In this document: in pieces, positions 44,743 through 52,592 of the stretch
How the letters are laid out: every line of letters begins with the position of its first letter
Position numbering within the stretch: the stretch's first letter is position 1
Assembly (NCBI RefSeq): GCF_008122505.1
Contig: NZ_VSSB01000002.1
Span: 744,001-808,000 of the forward strand
Origin: Agromyces mariniharenae
GTDB taxonomy: Bacteria > Actinomycetota > Actinomycetes > Actinomycetales > Microbacteriaceae
DNA length: 64,000 bases
Direction of reading: 5' to 3'
The notes under the pieces: generated by a model
Seen by the model: only the letters and a program-made list of their open reading frames with translations
Told to the model about the DNA's origin: nothing
Database searches by the model: none
Program-made: the position numbers and the translations under genes

Positions 44743-46161
44743 ATGACGGACGTACTGATCGACCGCCCCGAACTGGAAGGGCTCGGCACGTACGAGTTCG
44801 GCTGGGCCGACTCCGATGTCGCCGGCGCATCGGCCCGACGCGGCATCTCGCCCGAGGTCGTCGCCGACATCTCGCGGCTGAAAGAGGAGCCCGAATGGAT
44901 GCTCCAGCGCCGCCAGCGCGCGCTGCAGCTCTTCGAGCGCAAGCCGATGCCCACCTGGGGCGCCGATCTCTCGGAGATCGACTTCGACAACATCAAGTAC
45001 TTCGTCCGCTCCACCGAGAAGCAGGCCCAGACCTGGGAAGACCTGCCCGACGACATCAAGAACACCTACGAGCGCCTCGGCATCCCCGAGGCCGAGCGCC
45101 AGCGCCTCGTCGCCGGCGTCGCCGCGCAGTACGAGTCCGAGGTGGTCTACCACCAGATCAACGAGGAGCTCGAGCGCCAGGGCGTCATCTTCATGGACAC
45201 CGACACGGCGCTGCGGGAGCACCCCGAGTTCTTCGAGGAGTACTTCGGCACGGTGATCCCGGCCGGCGACAACAAGTTCGCCGCGCTCAACACCGCGGTC
45301 TGGTCGGGCGGCTCGTTCGTCTACGTGCCGAAGGGCGTGCACGTCGAGATCCCGCTGCAGGCCTACTTCCGCATCAACACCGAGAACATGGGCCAGTTCG
45401 AGCGCACGCTCATCATCGCCGACGAGGGCTCCTATGTGCACTACATCGAGGGCTGCACGGCGCCGATCTACAAGTCGGACTCGCTGCACTCGGCAGTCGT
45501 CGAGATCATCGTGAAGAAGAACGCCCGCGTGCGCTACACGACGATCCAGAACTGGTCGAACAACGTCTACAACCTCGTCACCAAGCGGGCCACGGCCGCC
45601 GAGGGCGCCACCATGGAGTGGATCGACGGCAACATCGGCTCCAAGGTCACGATGAAGTACCCGTCGATCTTCCTCATGGGCGAGCACGCCAAGGGCGAGA
45701 CCCTGTCGGTCGCCTTCGCGGGCCCGGGCCAGCACCAGGACGCCGGCGCCAAGATGATCCACATGGCGCCGTACACGCAGTCGTCGATCGTCTCGAAGTC
45801 GATCGCGCGCGGCGGCGGTCGCGCGGGTTACCGCGGCGAGGTCCGCGTCGACGCGAACGCCCACCACGCGGCGAACACGGTGCGCTGCGACGCCCTGCTC
45901 GTCGACACCATCTCCCGCTCCGACACCTACCCGGCGATCGACATCCGCGTCGACGACGTCGTGCTCGGCCACGAGGCCACGGTCTCGAAGGTCAGCGAAG
46001 AGCAGCTCTTCTACCTGATGGCTCGGGGCATCCCCGAAGACGAGGCCATGGCGATGATCGTGCGCGGCTTCATCGAGCCCATCGCGCGCGAGCTCCCCAT
46101 GGAGTACGCGATGGAACTCAACAAGCTCATCGAGATGGGCATGGAAGGATCGGTCGGCTAG
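44743..46161 (+). CDS. sufB: Fe-S cluster assembly protein SufB
   Basis: Scaffold subunit of the SufBCD complex (472 aa), which builds Fe-S clusters for transfer to apoproteins. Typical stretches are [45 protein letters not shown], the beta-helix core [19 protein letters not shown], the conserved Cys in [14 protein letters not shown] and [18 protein letters not shown] 44743 follows a purine-rich GGAGGAGAAGAGGGAGAG. First gene of sufB-sufD-Rieske-sufC; sufS, sufU and sufR are not in the window. Confidence 0.97.
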   Translation: MTDVLIDRPELEGLGTYEFGWADSDVAGASARRGISPEVVADISRLKEEPEWMLQRRQRALQLFERKPMPTWGADLSEIDFDNIKYFVRSTEKQAQTWEDLPDDIKNTYERLGIPEAERQRLVAGVAAQYESEVVYHQINEELERQGVIFMDTDTALREHPEFFEEYFGTVIPAGDNKFAALNTAVWSGGSFVYVPKGVHVEIPLQAYFRINTENMGQFERTLIIADEGSYVHYIEGCTAPIYKSDSLHSAVVEIIVKKNARVRYTTIQNWSNNVYNLVTKRATAAEGATMEWIDGNIGSKVTMKYPSIFLMGEHAKGETLSVAFAGPGQHQDAGAKMIHMAPYTQSSIVSKSIARGGGRAGYRGEVRVDANAHHAANTVRCDALLVDTISRSDTYPAIDIRVDDVVLGHEATVSKVSEEQLFYLMARGIPEDEAMAMIVRGFIEPIARELPMEYAMELNKLIEMGMEGSVG

Positions 46162-46164
46162 AGA

Positions 46165-47349
46165 ATGACCGCCGCAACGCAGAGCACAGCCATGCCCACC
46201 GCCGAGCAGCACGGGTTCCGACCGCACTCCGACGGCGCCTTCGTGCCCGTGCAGACGCGCTCCGAGCGCTTCCGATCGGTGAACGTCGACGACTTCGCCC
46301 CGGTCACCGGCCGCGAGCACGAGTGGAAGCTCTCGCCCGTCGCCGCGTTCGCCGACCTCACCGGCGGTGAGCTCGACGGCTCGCGCGTCGAGGTCGAGTC
46401 CACGGATGCCGCGGGCGTCGACGTCGCGTGGATCGCCCGCGACGACGCCCGCGTCGGCGGCACCGGCGGGATCCCCGAGGAGCGTGCCGCCGCGAACGCG
46501 TGGTCGAGCTTCGGCGAGGCCCTCCTCGTGAACGTCGACGGCGAGGACGAGAAGACCGTCGTCGTCACCCGCCACGGGCTCGGCGAGTCGCCGCGCGCCG
46601 CGCACACGGTCATCCAGGCGGCCCCGAACAGCCGCGGCCTCATCGTGCTCCGCGGCACGGGGCCGGCCCGCCTCAGCGAGAACGTCGAGATCATCGTCGG
46701 CGAGGGCGCATCGCTCACGGTCGTGTCCCTCCAGGAGTGGGACGACGACGCCGTGCACCTCGCGAGCCACTTCGCGCGGCTCGGCCGCGACTCGTTCCTC
46801 AAGCACATCGTCGTCTCGCTCGGCGGCAAGGTCGTGCGGGTCAACCCGTCGACGCACCTCGCCGAGCAGGGCTCCGACGTCGAGGCGCTCGGCCTCTACT
46901 TCGCCGACGCCGGCCAGCACCTCGAGCAGCAGGTGTTCGTGCACCACGACGCACCGCACACCCGCAGCCGCGTGACCTACAAGGGCGCGCTGCAGGGCGA
47001 GGGCGCGCGCAGTGTCTGGATCGGCGACGTGCTCATCGGCAACGCCGCGGTCGGCACCGACAGCTACGAGCAGAACCGCAACCTCGTGCTCACCGACGGC
47101 ACCCGTGCCGACTCCGTGCCGAACCTCGAGATCGAGACCGGCGACATCGAAGGGGCCGGCCACGCGAGCGCGACCGGCCGCTTCGACGACGAGCAGCTGT
47201 TCTACCTGATGGCTCGCGGCATCCGCGAAGACGAGGCGCGCCGGCTCGTGGTGCGCGGCTTCCTCACCGAGATCGTCCAGAAGATCGGCTCGCCCGAGCT
47301 CGAGGAGCGGCTCACCGCCGCGCTCGAGGCCGAGCTGCAGGGGAGCTGA
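46165..47349 (+). CDS. sufD: Fe-S cluster assembly protein SufD
   Basis: SufB partner in the SufBCD complex (394 aa). The beta-helix core and the C-terminal [28 protein letters not shown], which contacts SufC, are well conserved. It starts 3 nt after the sufB stop. The N-terminal ~70 residues are Ser/Thr/Glu-rich and variable, as usual for SufD. Confidence 0.96.
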   Translation: MTAATQSTAMPTAEQHGFRPHSDGAFVPVQTRSERFRSVNVDDFAPVTGREHEWKLSPVAAFADLTGGELDGSRVEVESTDAAGVDVAWIARDDARVGGTGGIPEERAAANAWSSFGEALLVNVDGEDEKTVVVTRHGLGESPRAAHTVIQAAPNSRGLIVLRGTGPARLSENVEIIVGEGASLTVVSLQEWDDDAVHLASHFARLGRDSFLKHIVVSLGGKVVRVNPSTHLAEQGSDVEALGLYFADAGQHLEQQVFVHHDAPHTRSRVTYKGALQGEGARSVWIGDVLIGNAAVGTDSYEQNRNLVLTDGTRADSVPNLEIETGDIEGAGHASATGRFDDEQLFYLMARGIREDEARRLVVRGFLTEIVQKIGSPELEERLTAALEAELQGS

Positions 47350-47350
47350 C

Positions 47351-47677
47351 GTGGCATCCGTTCGAGTCTGCGCCGTCGACGACCTCGGGACCAACGAGGC
47401 CGCGCGCTTCGTGGTCGAGGGCGTGCCGATCGCCGTGGTGAAGGACGCCGCGGGCGACATCTTCGCCATCGGCGACACCTGCACGCACGGCGACATCTCG
47501 CTCGCCGAGGGCTTCGTGGAGGACGACACGCTCGAGTGCTGGGCGCACGGCTCGAAGTTCTCCCTCACGACCGGCAAGCCGCTGACCCTCCCCGCCTACG
47601 AGCCCGTCCCCGTGTTCCAGGTCGAGGTGAAGGACGGCGACGTCCACATCGACCCGTCGGTCACGCTGACCGTCTGA
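47351..47677 (+). CDS. Rieske-type [2Fe-2S] ferredoxin
   Basis: A 108-aa soluble Rieske protein. The ligands are visible as CTHGD near residue 43 and CWAHGSKF near 62 (C-x-H ... C-x2-H). It resembles non-heme oxygenase ferredoxin subunits, but its placement between sufD and sufC suggests a role in Fe-S assembly, perhaps electron supply. This placement is common in Actinobacteria. GTG 47351 is 1 nt after the sufD stop. Confidence 0.93.
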   Translation: MASVRVCAVDDLGTNEAARFVVEGVPIAVVKDAAGDIFAIGDTCTHGDISLAEGFVEDDTLECWAHGSKFSLTTGKPLTLPAYEPVPVFQVEVKDGDVHIDPSVTLTV

Positions 47678-47739
47678 CCCGCCCGACCCACCAGCTTCCG
47701 GCCCGAGCGGCCGACGAACGAAAGAGACCAACAAGAACC

Positions 47740-48510
<771 letters not shown>

Positions 48511-48518
48511 GCCGCGGC

Positions 48519-48524
48519 TAGAAT
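48519..48524 (+). promoter_or_regulatory. Leaderless sufT promoter -10 (TAGAAT)
   Basis: TAGAAT plus 6 nt leads to ATG 48531, so this last suf gene can be transcribed separately from sufBDC. Confidence 0.65.
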
Positions 48525-48530
48525 CGCATC

Positions 48531-48860
48531 ATGGTCACCACACTCGCACCCGAGCGCTACGACGCGGTCACCGAGGCGCTCAAGGACGTGATGGACCCCG
48601 AGCTCGGCGTCAACGTCGTCGACCTCGGGCTGATCTACGACCTCGGCTGGGACGATGAGCACGACGCGCTCGTGATCCACATGACGCTCACGAGCGCCGG
48701 ATGCCCCCTCACCGACGTGCTCGAGGAGCAGACCGCCGAGGCGCTCGACGGCATCGTCGACGCGTTCCGCATCAACTGGGTGTGGATGCCGCCGTGGGGC
48801 CCCGAGCGGATCACCGACGACGGCCGCGACATGATGCGCGCCCTCGGGTTCGCGATCTAG
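48531..48860 (+). CDS. sufT: Metal-sulfur cluster assembly factor (SufT / MIP18 family)
   Basis: A 109-aa DUF59/MIP18-family protein that helps mature Fe-S proteins. It has the family core ALKDVMDPELGVNVVDLGLIYDL, the conserved Cys in LTSAGCPLTDVL, and a Trp/Pro-rich end (WVWMPPWGPERITDDGRDMM). It lies 20 nt after sufC but has its own leaderless -10 box. A very stable hairpin follows. Confidence 0.92.
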   Translation: MVTTLAPERYDAVTEALKDVMDPELGVNVVDLGLIYDLGWDDEHDALVIHMTLTSAGCPLTDVLEEQTAEALDGIVDAFRINWVWMPPWGPERITDDGRDMMRALGFAI

Positions 48861-48875
48861 CCTCCGATTCGACGC

Positions 48876-48910
48876 CGACGCCCCGGATGCCGCGTGCATC
48901 CGGGGCGTCG
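48876..48910 (+). terminator. suf operon terminator
   Basis: CGACGCCCCGGATGC pairs perfectly with GCATCCGGGGCGTCG (15 bp) around a 5-nt loop. The left arm and loop edge carry one octamer CGGATGCC; the right arm repeats its GCATCCG core. Confidence 0.85.
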
Positions 48911-48934
48911 TCGCGTGCTCGGAGGTTGGGGCTC

Positions 48935-48978
48935 GGCGGCTGGTGACCGAGCGCCGTCGCACTCGGCCACCAGCCGCC
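48935..48978 (-). terminator. M3 peptidase gene terminator
   Basis: GGCGGCTGGTG pairs perfectly with CACCAGCCGCC, and after one mismatch CCGAG pairs with CTCGG. The hairpin starts 2 nt beyond the minus-strand stop. Confidence 0.8.
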
Positions 48979-48980
48979 GC

Positions 48981-51020
48981 TCAGGCGAGGCCGCGGCGCC
49001 GCAGCAGCGCGTCGATCGACGGCTCGCGCCCGAGCAGCGCGCGGATCGACTCGCCCGGGTCGCGGGAGCCGCCCGGCTCGAGCACCTCGCGGCGGTACCG
49101 GTCGCCGTTCTCGCGGGTCGCGCCGCCGTGGTGCTCGAACCATTCCATGACGTCGGCCCCCGGCACCTCGCTCCAGATGTACGAGTAGTAGCCGGCGTCG
49201 TACCCGCCCGCGAACACGTGGGCGAAGTACGCGCTCGAGTAGCGCGGCGGCACGAGCGGGTCGGCGAGGCCCGCGGCCGCGAGCGCCGCATGCTCGAAGG
49301 CGGCCACGTCGTTCACGTCATCCTCCGCGACGAGGCGGTGCCACGCCTGGTCGAGCACCGCGGCGCCGAGGTACTCCGCCGTCTCGAAGCCCTGGTTGAA
49401 GCCGCGCGCGGCGATGAGGCGGTCGGCGAGCTGCTGCGGCATCCGCTCGCCCGTCTCGTGGTGCACGGCGTAGTGCCCGAGCACCTCGGGGCGCAGCACC
49501 CACAGCTCGTTCACCTGGCTCGGCAGCTCGACGAAGTCGCGGAACACGCTCGTGCCCGCCTGCGACGGGTACCGCACGCGGGCGAGCAAGCCGTGCAGGG
49601 CGTGGCCGAACTCGTGGAAGAGCGTCTCGGTCTCGTCGAACGTGAGGAGCGTCGGCTCGCCGGCGGCGGGCTTCGGGATGTTCATGTTGTTGACGACGAC
49701 GGGCAGGTCGCCCGTGAGCTCGGACTGGTCCACGAGCGCGCTCATCCACGCCCCGCCGCGCTTCGAGTCGCGTGTGTACGGGTCGAAGAGGTACAGGCCG
49801 ACCGGGGAGCCGTCGTGCTCGAACACCTCGTAGACGCGAGTGTCGGGGTGGTAGCCGACGAGGCCGTCGCGGCGGTCGAACCGGAGGCCGTAGAGGAGGC
49901 CCGCGGCGTGGAAGACGCCGTCGACGAGCACGCGGTCGAGCTCGAAGTACGGTCGCAGCACCGCGAGGTCGACGTCGTGGCGCTCGGCGCGCACCTGCTC
50001 GGCGAGGTACGCCCAGTCGGCGGCGACGGGCGTGCGGGCGCCCGCGGCCGATGCCCGGGCGGTCAGGTCGGCGCGCTCGCGCGCGACGTTCCGCGTCGCC
50101 GCCGGCACGAGCTCGTCGAGCAGGGCCGCGACGGCCTCGGGGGAGCCGGCGGTCTCGCCCGCGGTCACGGCCGCGGCGTGGTCGGGGAACCCGAGGAGCT
50201 TCGCCCGCTCGGCGCGCAGGCGCACGATCTCGAGCAGTGTCGCCCGGGTGTCGTGCGCTCCGCCGCGGGCGCCGCGCGCCATGGACGCGGCGAGGAGGCG
50301 GTCGCGCACGTCGGGTCGGGTGAGCGCCGCGAGTGCCGGTTGCCCCGTCGGGAGCACGAGCGTGATGAGCCACCCGTCGAGATCCCGGGAGCGGGCCGCC
50401 TCACGGGCCGCGGACCGCGCACCCGCATCCAGCCCGTCGAGCTCCGCCTCGTCGGCGAGGTGCAGCGCGAGGTCGTTCGTGTCGGCGAGCAGGTCCTGCT
50501 GGAACGCCGTGGTGAGCGAGGACAGGCGTTCGTTGAGCTCGGTGAGTCGGCTCCGCCCCTCGGGGTCGAGTCCGGCGCCGGCCAGGACCGCCTCGGTGTA
50601 GCTGCGGTCGAGGAGGTACGCCTGATCGGGATCGAGGCCAAGGTCGTCGCGGAGGCCGTGCAGCACGCCGATGCGCGCGAACAGGCGCGGGTCGAGGCGG
50701 ATGGCGTCGCGGTGCGCGGCGAGCTTCGGCGCCAGCTCGGCCTCGAGGGCGTCGAGCTCGTCGCTCGCGTCGGCCGAGCTCGCGTTCGCGAACACGGGCA
50801 GCACCCGGCGGAGGAGGACCCCCGACCGCTCGAGGGCGACGAGCGTGTTCTCGAAGCTCGGCGGCGCGGCATCCGCAGCGATCGCCTCGACCTCGGCGCG
50901 CTGCTCGCGCATGCCCGCCTCGATCGCCTCGCGGTAGTGCTCGGGCCGCACGAGCCCGAACAGCGGGAGGCGATAGGGGAGCGGACTGGGTTCGAGGAAC
51001 GGGTTCGTGCGATCGTCCAT
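48981..51020 (-). CDS. M3 family zinc metallopeptidase (oligopeptidase/Dcp-like)
   Basis: A 679-aa cytosolic oligopeptidase of family M3. The zinc site is TETLFHEFGHALHGLL near residue 465, with the third ligand Glu in the following helix (RDFVELPSQVNELW). FDPYTRDSKRGGAWMS and GYDAGYYSYIWSE are conserved near the C-terminus. It probably recycles short peptides; whether it acts as dipeptidyl carboxypeptidase (Dcp) or oligopeptidase A cannot be told by eye. ATG 51020 has a leaderless -10 box 6 nt upstream. Confidence 0.94.
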   Translation of the reverse strand: MDDRTNPFLEPSPLPYRLPLFGLVRPEHYREAIEAGMREQRAEVEAIAADAAPPSFENTLVALERSGVLLRRVLPVFANASSADASDELDALEAELAPKLAAHRDAIRLDPRLFARIGVLHGLRDDLGLDPDQAYLLDRSYTEAVLAGAGLDPEGRSRLTELNERLSSLTTAFQQDLLADTNDLALHLADEAELDGLDAGARSAAREAARSRDLDGWLITLVLPTGQPALAALTRPDVRDRLLAASMARGARGGAHDTRATLLEIVRLRAERAKLLGFPDHAAAVTAGETAGSPEAVAALLDELVPAATRNVARERADLTARASAAGARTPVAADWAYLAEQVRAERHDVDLAVLRPYFELDRVLVDGVFHAAGLLYGLRFDRRDGLVGYHPDTRVYEVFEHDGSPVGLYLFDPYTRDSKRGGAWMSALVDQSELTGDLPVVVNNMNIPKPAAGEPTLLTFDETETLFHEFGHALHGLLARVRYPSQAGTSVFRDFVELPSQVNELWVLRPEVLGHYAVHHETGERMPQQLADRLIAARGFNQGFETAEYLGAAVLDQAWHRLVAEDDVNDVAAFEHAALAAAGLADPLVPPRYSSAYFAHVFAGGYDAGYYSYIWSEVPGADVMEWFEHHGGATRENGDRYRREVLEPGGSRDPGESIRALLGREPSIDALLRRRGLA

Positions 51021-51026
51021 CCGACC

Positions 51027-51068
51027 ACCCTATGGGCGAGCGCGACGGCGTCGCGACGGTCGTAGGCT
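51027..51068. promoter_or_regulatory. Divergent leaderless promoters (M3 peptidase / methyltransferase)
   Basis: TAGGGT on the minus strand (51032-51027) plus 6 nt leads to the peptidase ATG 51020. TAGGCT on the plus strand (51063-51068) plus 6 nt leads to the methyltransferase ATG 51075. Both genes lack a Shine-Dalgarno. Confidence 0.7.
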
Positions 51069-51074
51069 CGACGT

Positions 51075-51908
51075 ATGCAGCGCGACGGGGAGTCGATCGA
51101 GTCCGCACCGGCCGAGGCCTACACGCACGGCCATCACGAGAGCGTGCTCCGCGTGCACTCCTGGCGCACGGTGGAGAACTCGGCCGCCTACCTCGCGCCG
51201 CACCTCGAGGCCGGCGCCCGCGTGCTCGACGTCGGCAGCGGCCCCGGAACCATCACAATCGACCTCGCGCGCCGCGTGCGACCCGGCCTCGTGACGGGCG
51301 TCGACGCCGCCGCCGACGTCGTGGCGCGCGCGGCCGGCCTCGCTTCGAGCGAGCGCGTCGACAACGTCGACTTCCGCGTCGGCGATGCCTACGCCCTCGA
51401 GTTCGCGGATGCCGCGTTCGACGTCGTGCACGCGCACCAGGTGCTGCAGCACCTCGCCCGCCCCGTCGACGCGCTGCGCGAGTTCCGTCGGGTGCTGAAA
51501 CCCGGCGGCATCCTCGCGGTGCGCGACGTCGACTACGGCGGCGTGATCTGGAGCCCGGCCTCGTCGGGCCTCGACCGCTGGCTCGAGCTCTACCACGACG
51601 TCGCGATCGGCAACGGCGGGGAGCCCGACGCGGGCCGTCACCTCACGCGCTGGGTGCGCGAGGCGGGCTTCGTCGACGCGGATTCCACCGCGACGACCTG
51701 GGTGTTCTCGACCGCGCTCGAGCGGGAGTGGTGGGGCAACTCGTGGGCCGAGCGGGCGACGCAGTCGCAGTTCGCGGCACACGCGATCGAGTCGGGACAC
51801 TCGAACCCCGCCGAGCTCGCGCGCATCGGGCAGGCGTGGCGCGACTGGGCGACCGACGACGACGGCTGGTTGCTCATGCCGCACGCCGAGGTGCTCGCGC
51901 GGGCCTGA
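51075..51908 (+). CDS. Class I SAM-dependent methyltransferase
   Basis: A 277-aa UbiE/MenG-like methyltransferase. The SAM site VLDVGSGPGTITIDL lies near residues 50-64, the acidic loop GVDAAADVV follows, and FDVVHAHQVLQHLARP and FRRVLKPGGILAVRDVDYGG complete motifs II and III. The substrate is unknown; the C-terminal 100 residues (Trp-rich, ending in LLMPHAEVLARA) resemble small-molecule methyltransferases. Single-gene unit with a leaderless promoter. Confidence 0.9.
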   Translation: MQRDGESIESAPAEAYTHGHHESVLRVHSWRTVENSAAYLAPHLEAGARVLDVGSGPGTITIDLARRVRPGLVTGVDAAADVVARAAGLASSERVDNVDFRVGDAYALEFADAAFDVVHAHQVLQHLARPVDALREFRRVLKPGGILAVRDVDYGGVIWSPASSGLDRWLELYHDVAIGNGGEPDAGRHLTRWVREAGFVDADSTATTWVFSTALEREWWGNSWAERATQSQFAAHAIESGHSNPAELARIGQAWRDWATDDDGWLLMPHAEVLARA

Positions 51909-51912
51909 GGCG

Positions 51913-52137
51913 CTACCAGTCCTCGTCGGCGTCGTGCACGTCGATGATGGCGTCGCTGACGACGGTGCCGTCGTCGAGCTCGACGATCGGGCGCCCCTCC
52001 AGCCAGGTCAGCGTCCAGTGGCGGCCGGCGCCCTCGCCCTCGTGGGTCGCCTCCGCGGCCGCGATGCGCGGGCGCAGGTCGGCGGGCACGGATGCCGGCG
52101 GCTCGGCGCCGAACTCCCAGCGCGTGCCGAGGCGCAT
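51913..52137 (-). CDS. Hypothetical protein, 74 aa, coupled to the GNAT gene
   Basis: A short acidic protein I do not recognise. It starts MRLGTRWEFGAEPPASVP, contains HWTLTWLEGRPIVELDDGTVV and ends VHDADEDW. Predicted soluble, with no cysteine, signal peptide or membrane segment. Alternating hydrophobic residues in the second half suggest a small beta-sheet. Its ATG shares one base with the GNAT TGA (TGATG), so it should be translated by re-initiation and may work with or next to the acetyltransferase. A longer in-frame start exists inside the GNAT gene but has no support. Confidence 0.7.
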   Translation of the reverse strand: MRLGTRWEFGAEPPASVPADLRPRIAAAEATHEGEGAGRHWTLTWLEGRPIVELDDGTVVSDAIIDVHDADEDW

Positions 52138-52583
52138 CAGGCGTCCATCTCGTAGGTGACCCACGTCGTGCGGCGTGCGAGGTTGTCGTAGAGCTTCTGA
52201 GCATCGGCGTTGTCGGCCGCGGTGATCCAGCTCACGCCGCCCGCGCCGATCTCACGCGAGCGGGCGTGCACGAACTCGATGAGCGCACGCCCGACGCCCG
52301 AACCGCGCGACTCGGGATCGACGTAGAGGTCGTCGAGGTACAGGCCGCGCGTGGCCTGCAGCGTGTCGGGCACGACGCGGTACTGCGCGAGCCCCACGGG
52401 CGTGCCCTCCTCGTCGACCGCGAGCGCCGCCTCGAGCGGGTCGTGCTCGTCGCGGATCCAGTTCCAGACGATGAGCGCCTTCGCGTCGTCGAGATCGGTC
52501 TCGTAGAACCGGCAGTACGCCTCGAACAGCGGCAGCCAGCCGAAGAAGTCGTCGTCGCCCGCCATGCGGATCTCGTGTGCCAT
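52137..52583 (-). CDS. GNAT family N-acetyltransferase
   Basis: A 148-aa acetyltransferase. LYLDDLYVDPESRGSGVGRALIEFV carries the acetyl-CoA motif A (R-G-x-G-x-G/A-type loop, here RGSGVG). ITAADNADAQKLYDNLA is motif B. The substrate is unknown. ATG 52583 has a GGGGGAA stretch upstream and lies 9 nt after the valS stop, so it may be read through from valS. The next gene is coupled by a 1-nt overlap. Confidence 0.9.
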   Translation of the reverse strand: MAHEIRMAGDDDFFGWLPLFEAYCRFYETDLDDAKALIVWNWIRDEHDPLEAALAVDEEGTPVGLAQYRVVPDTLQATRGLYLDDLYVDPESRGSGVGRALIEFVHARSREIGAGGVSWITAADNADAQKLYDNLARRTTWVTYEMDA

Positions 52584-52592
52584 GCGTTCCCC

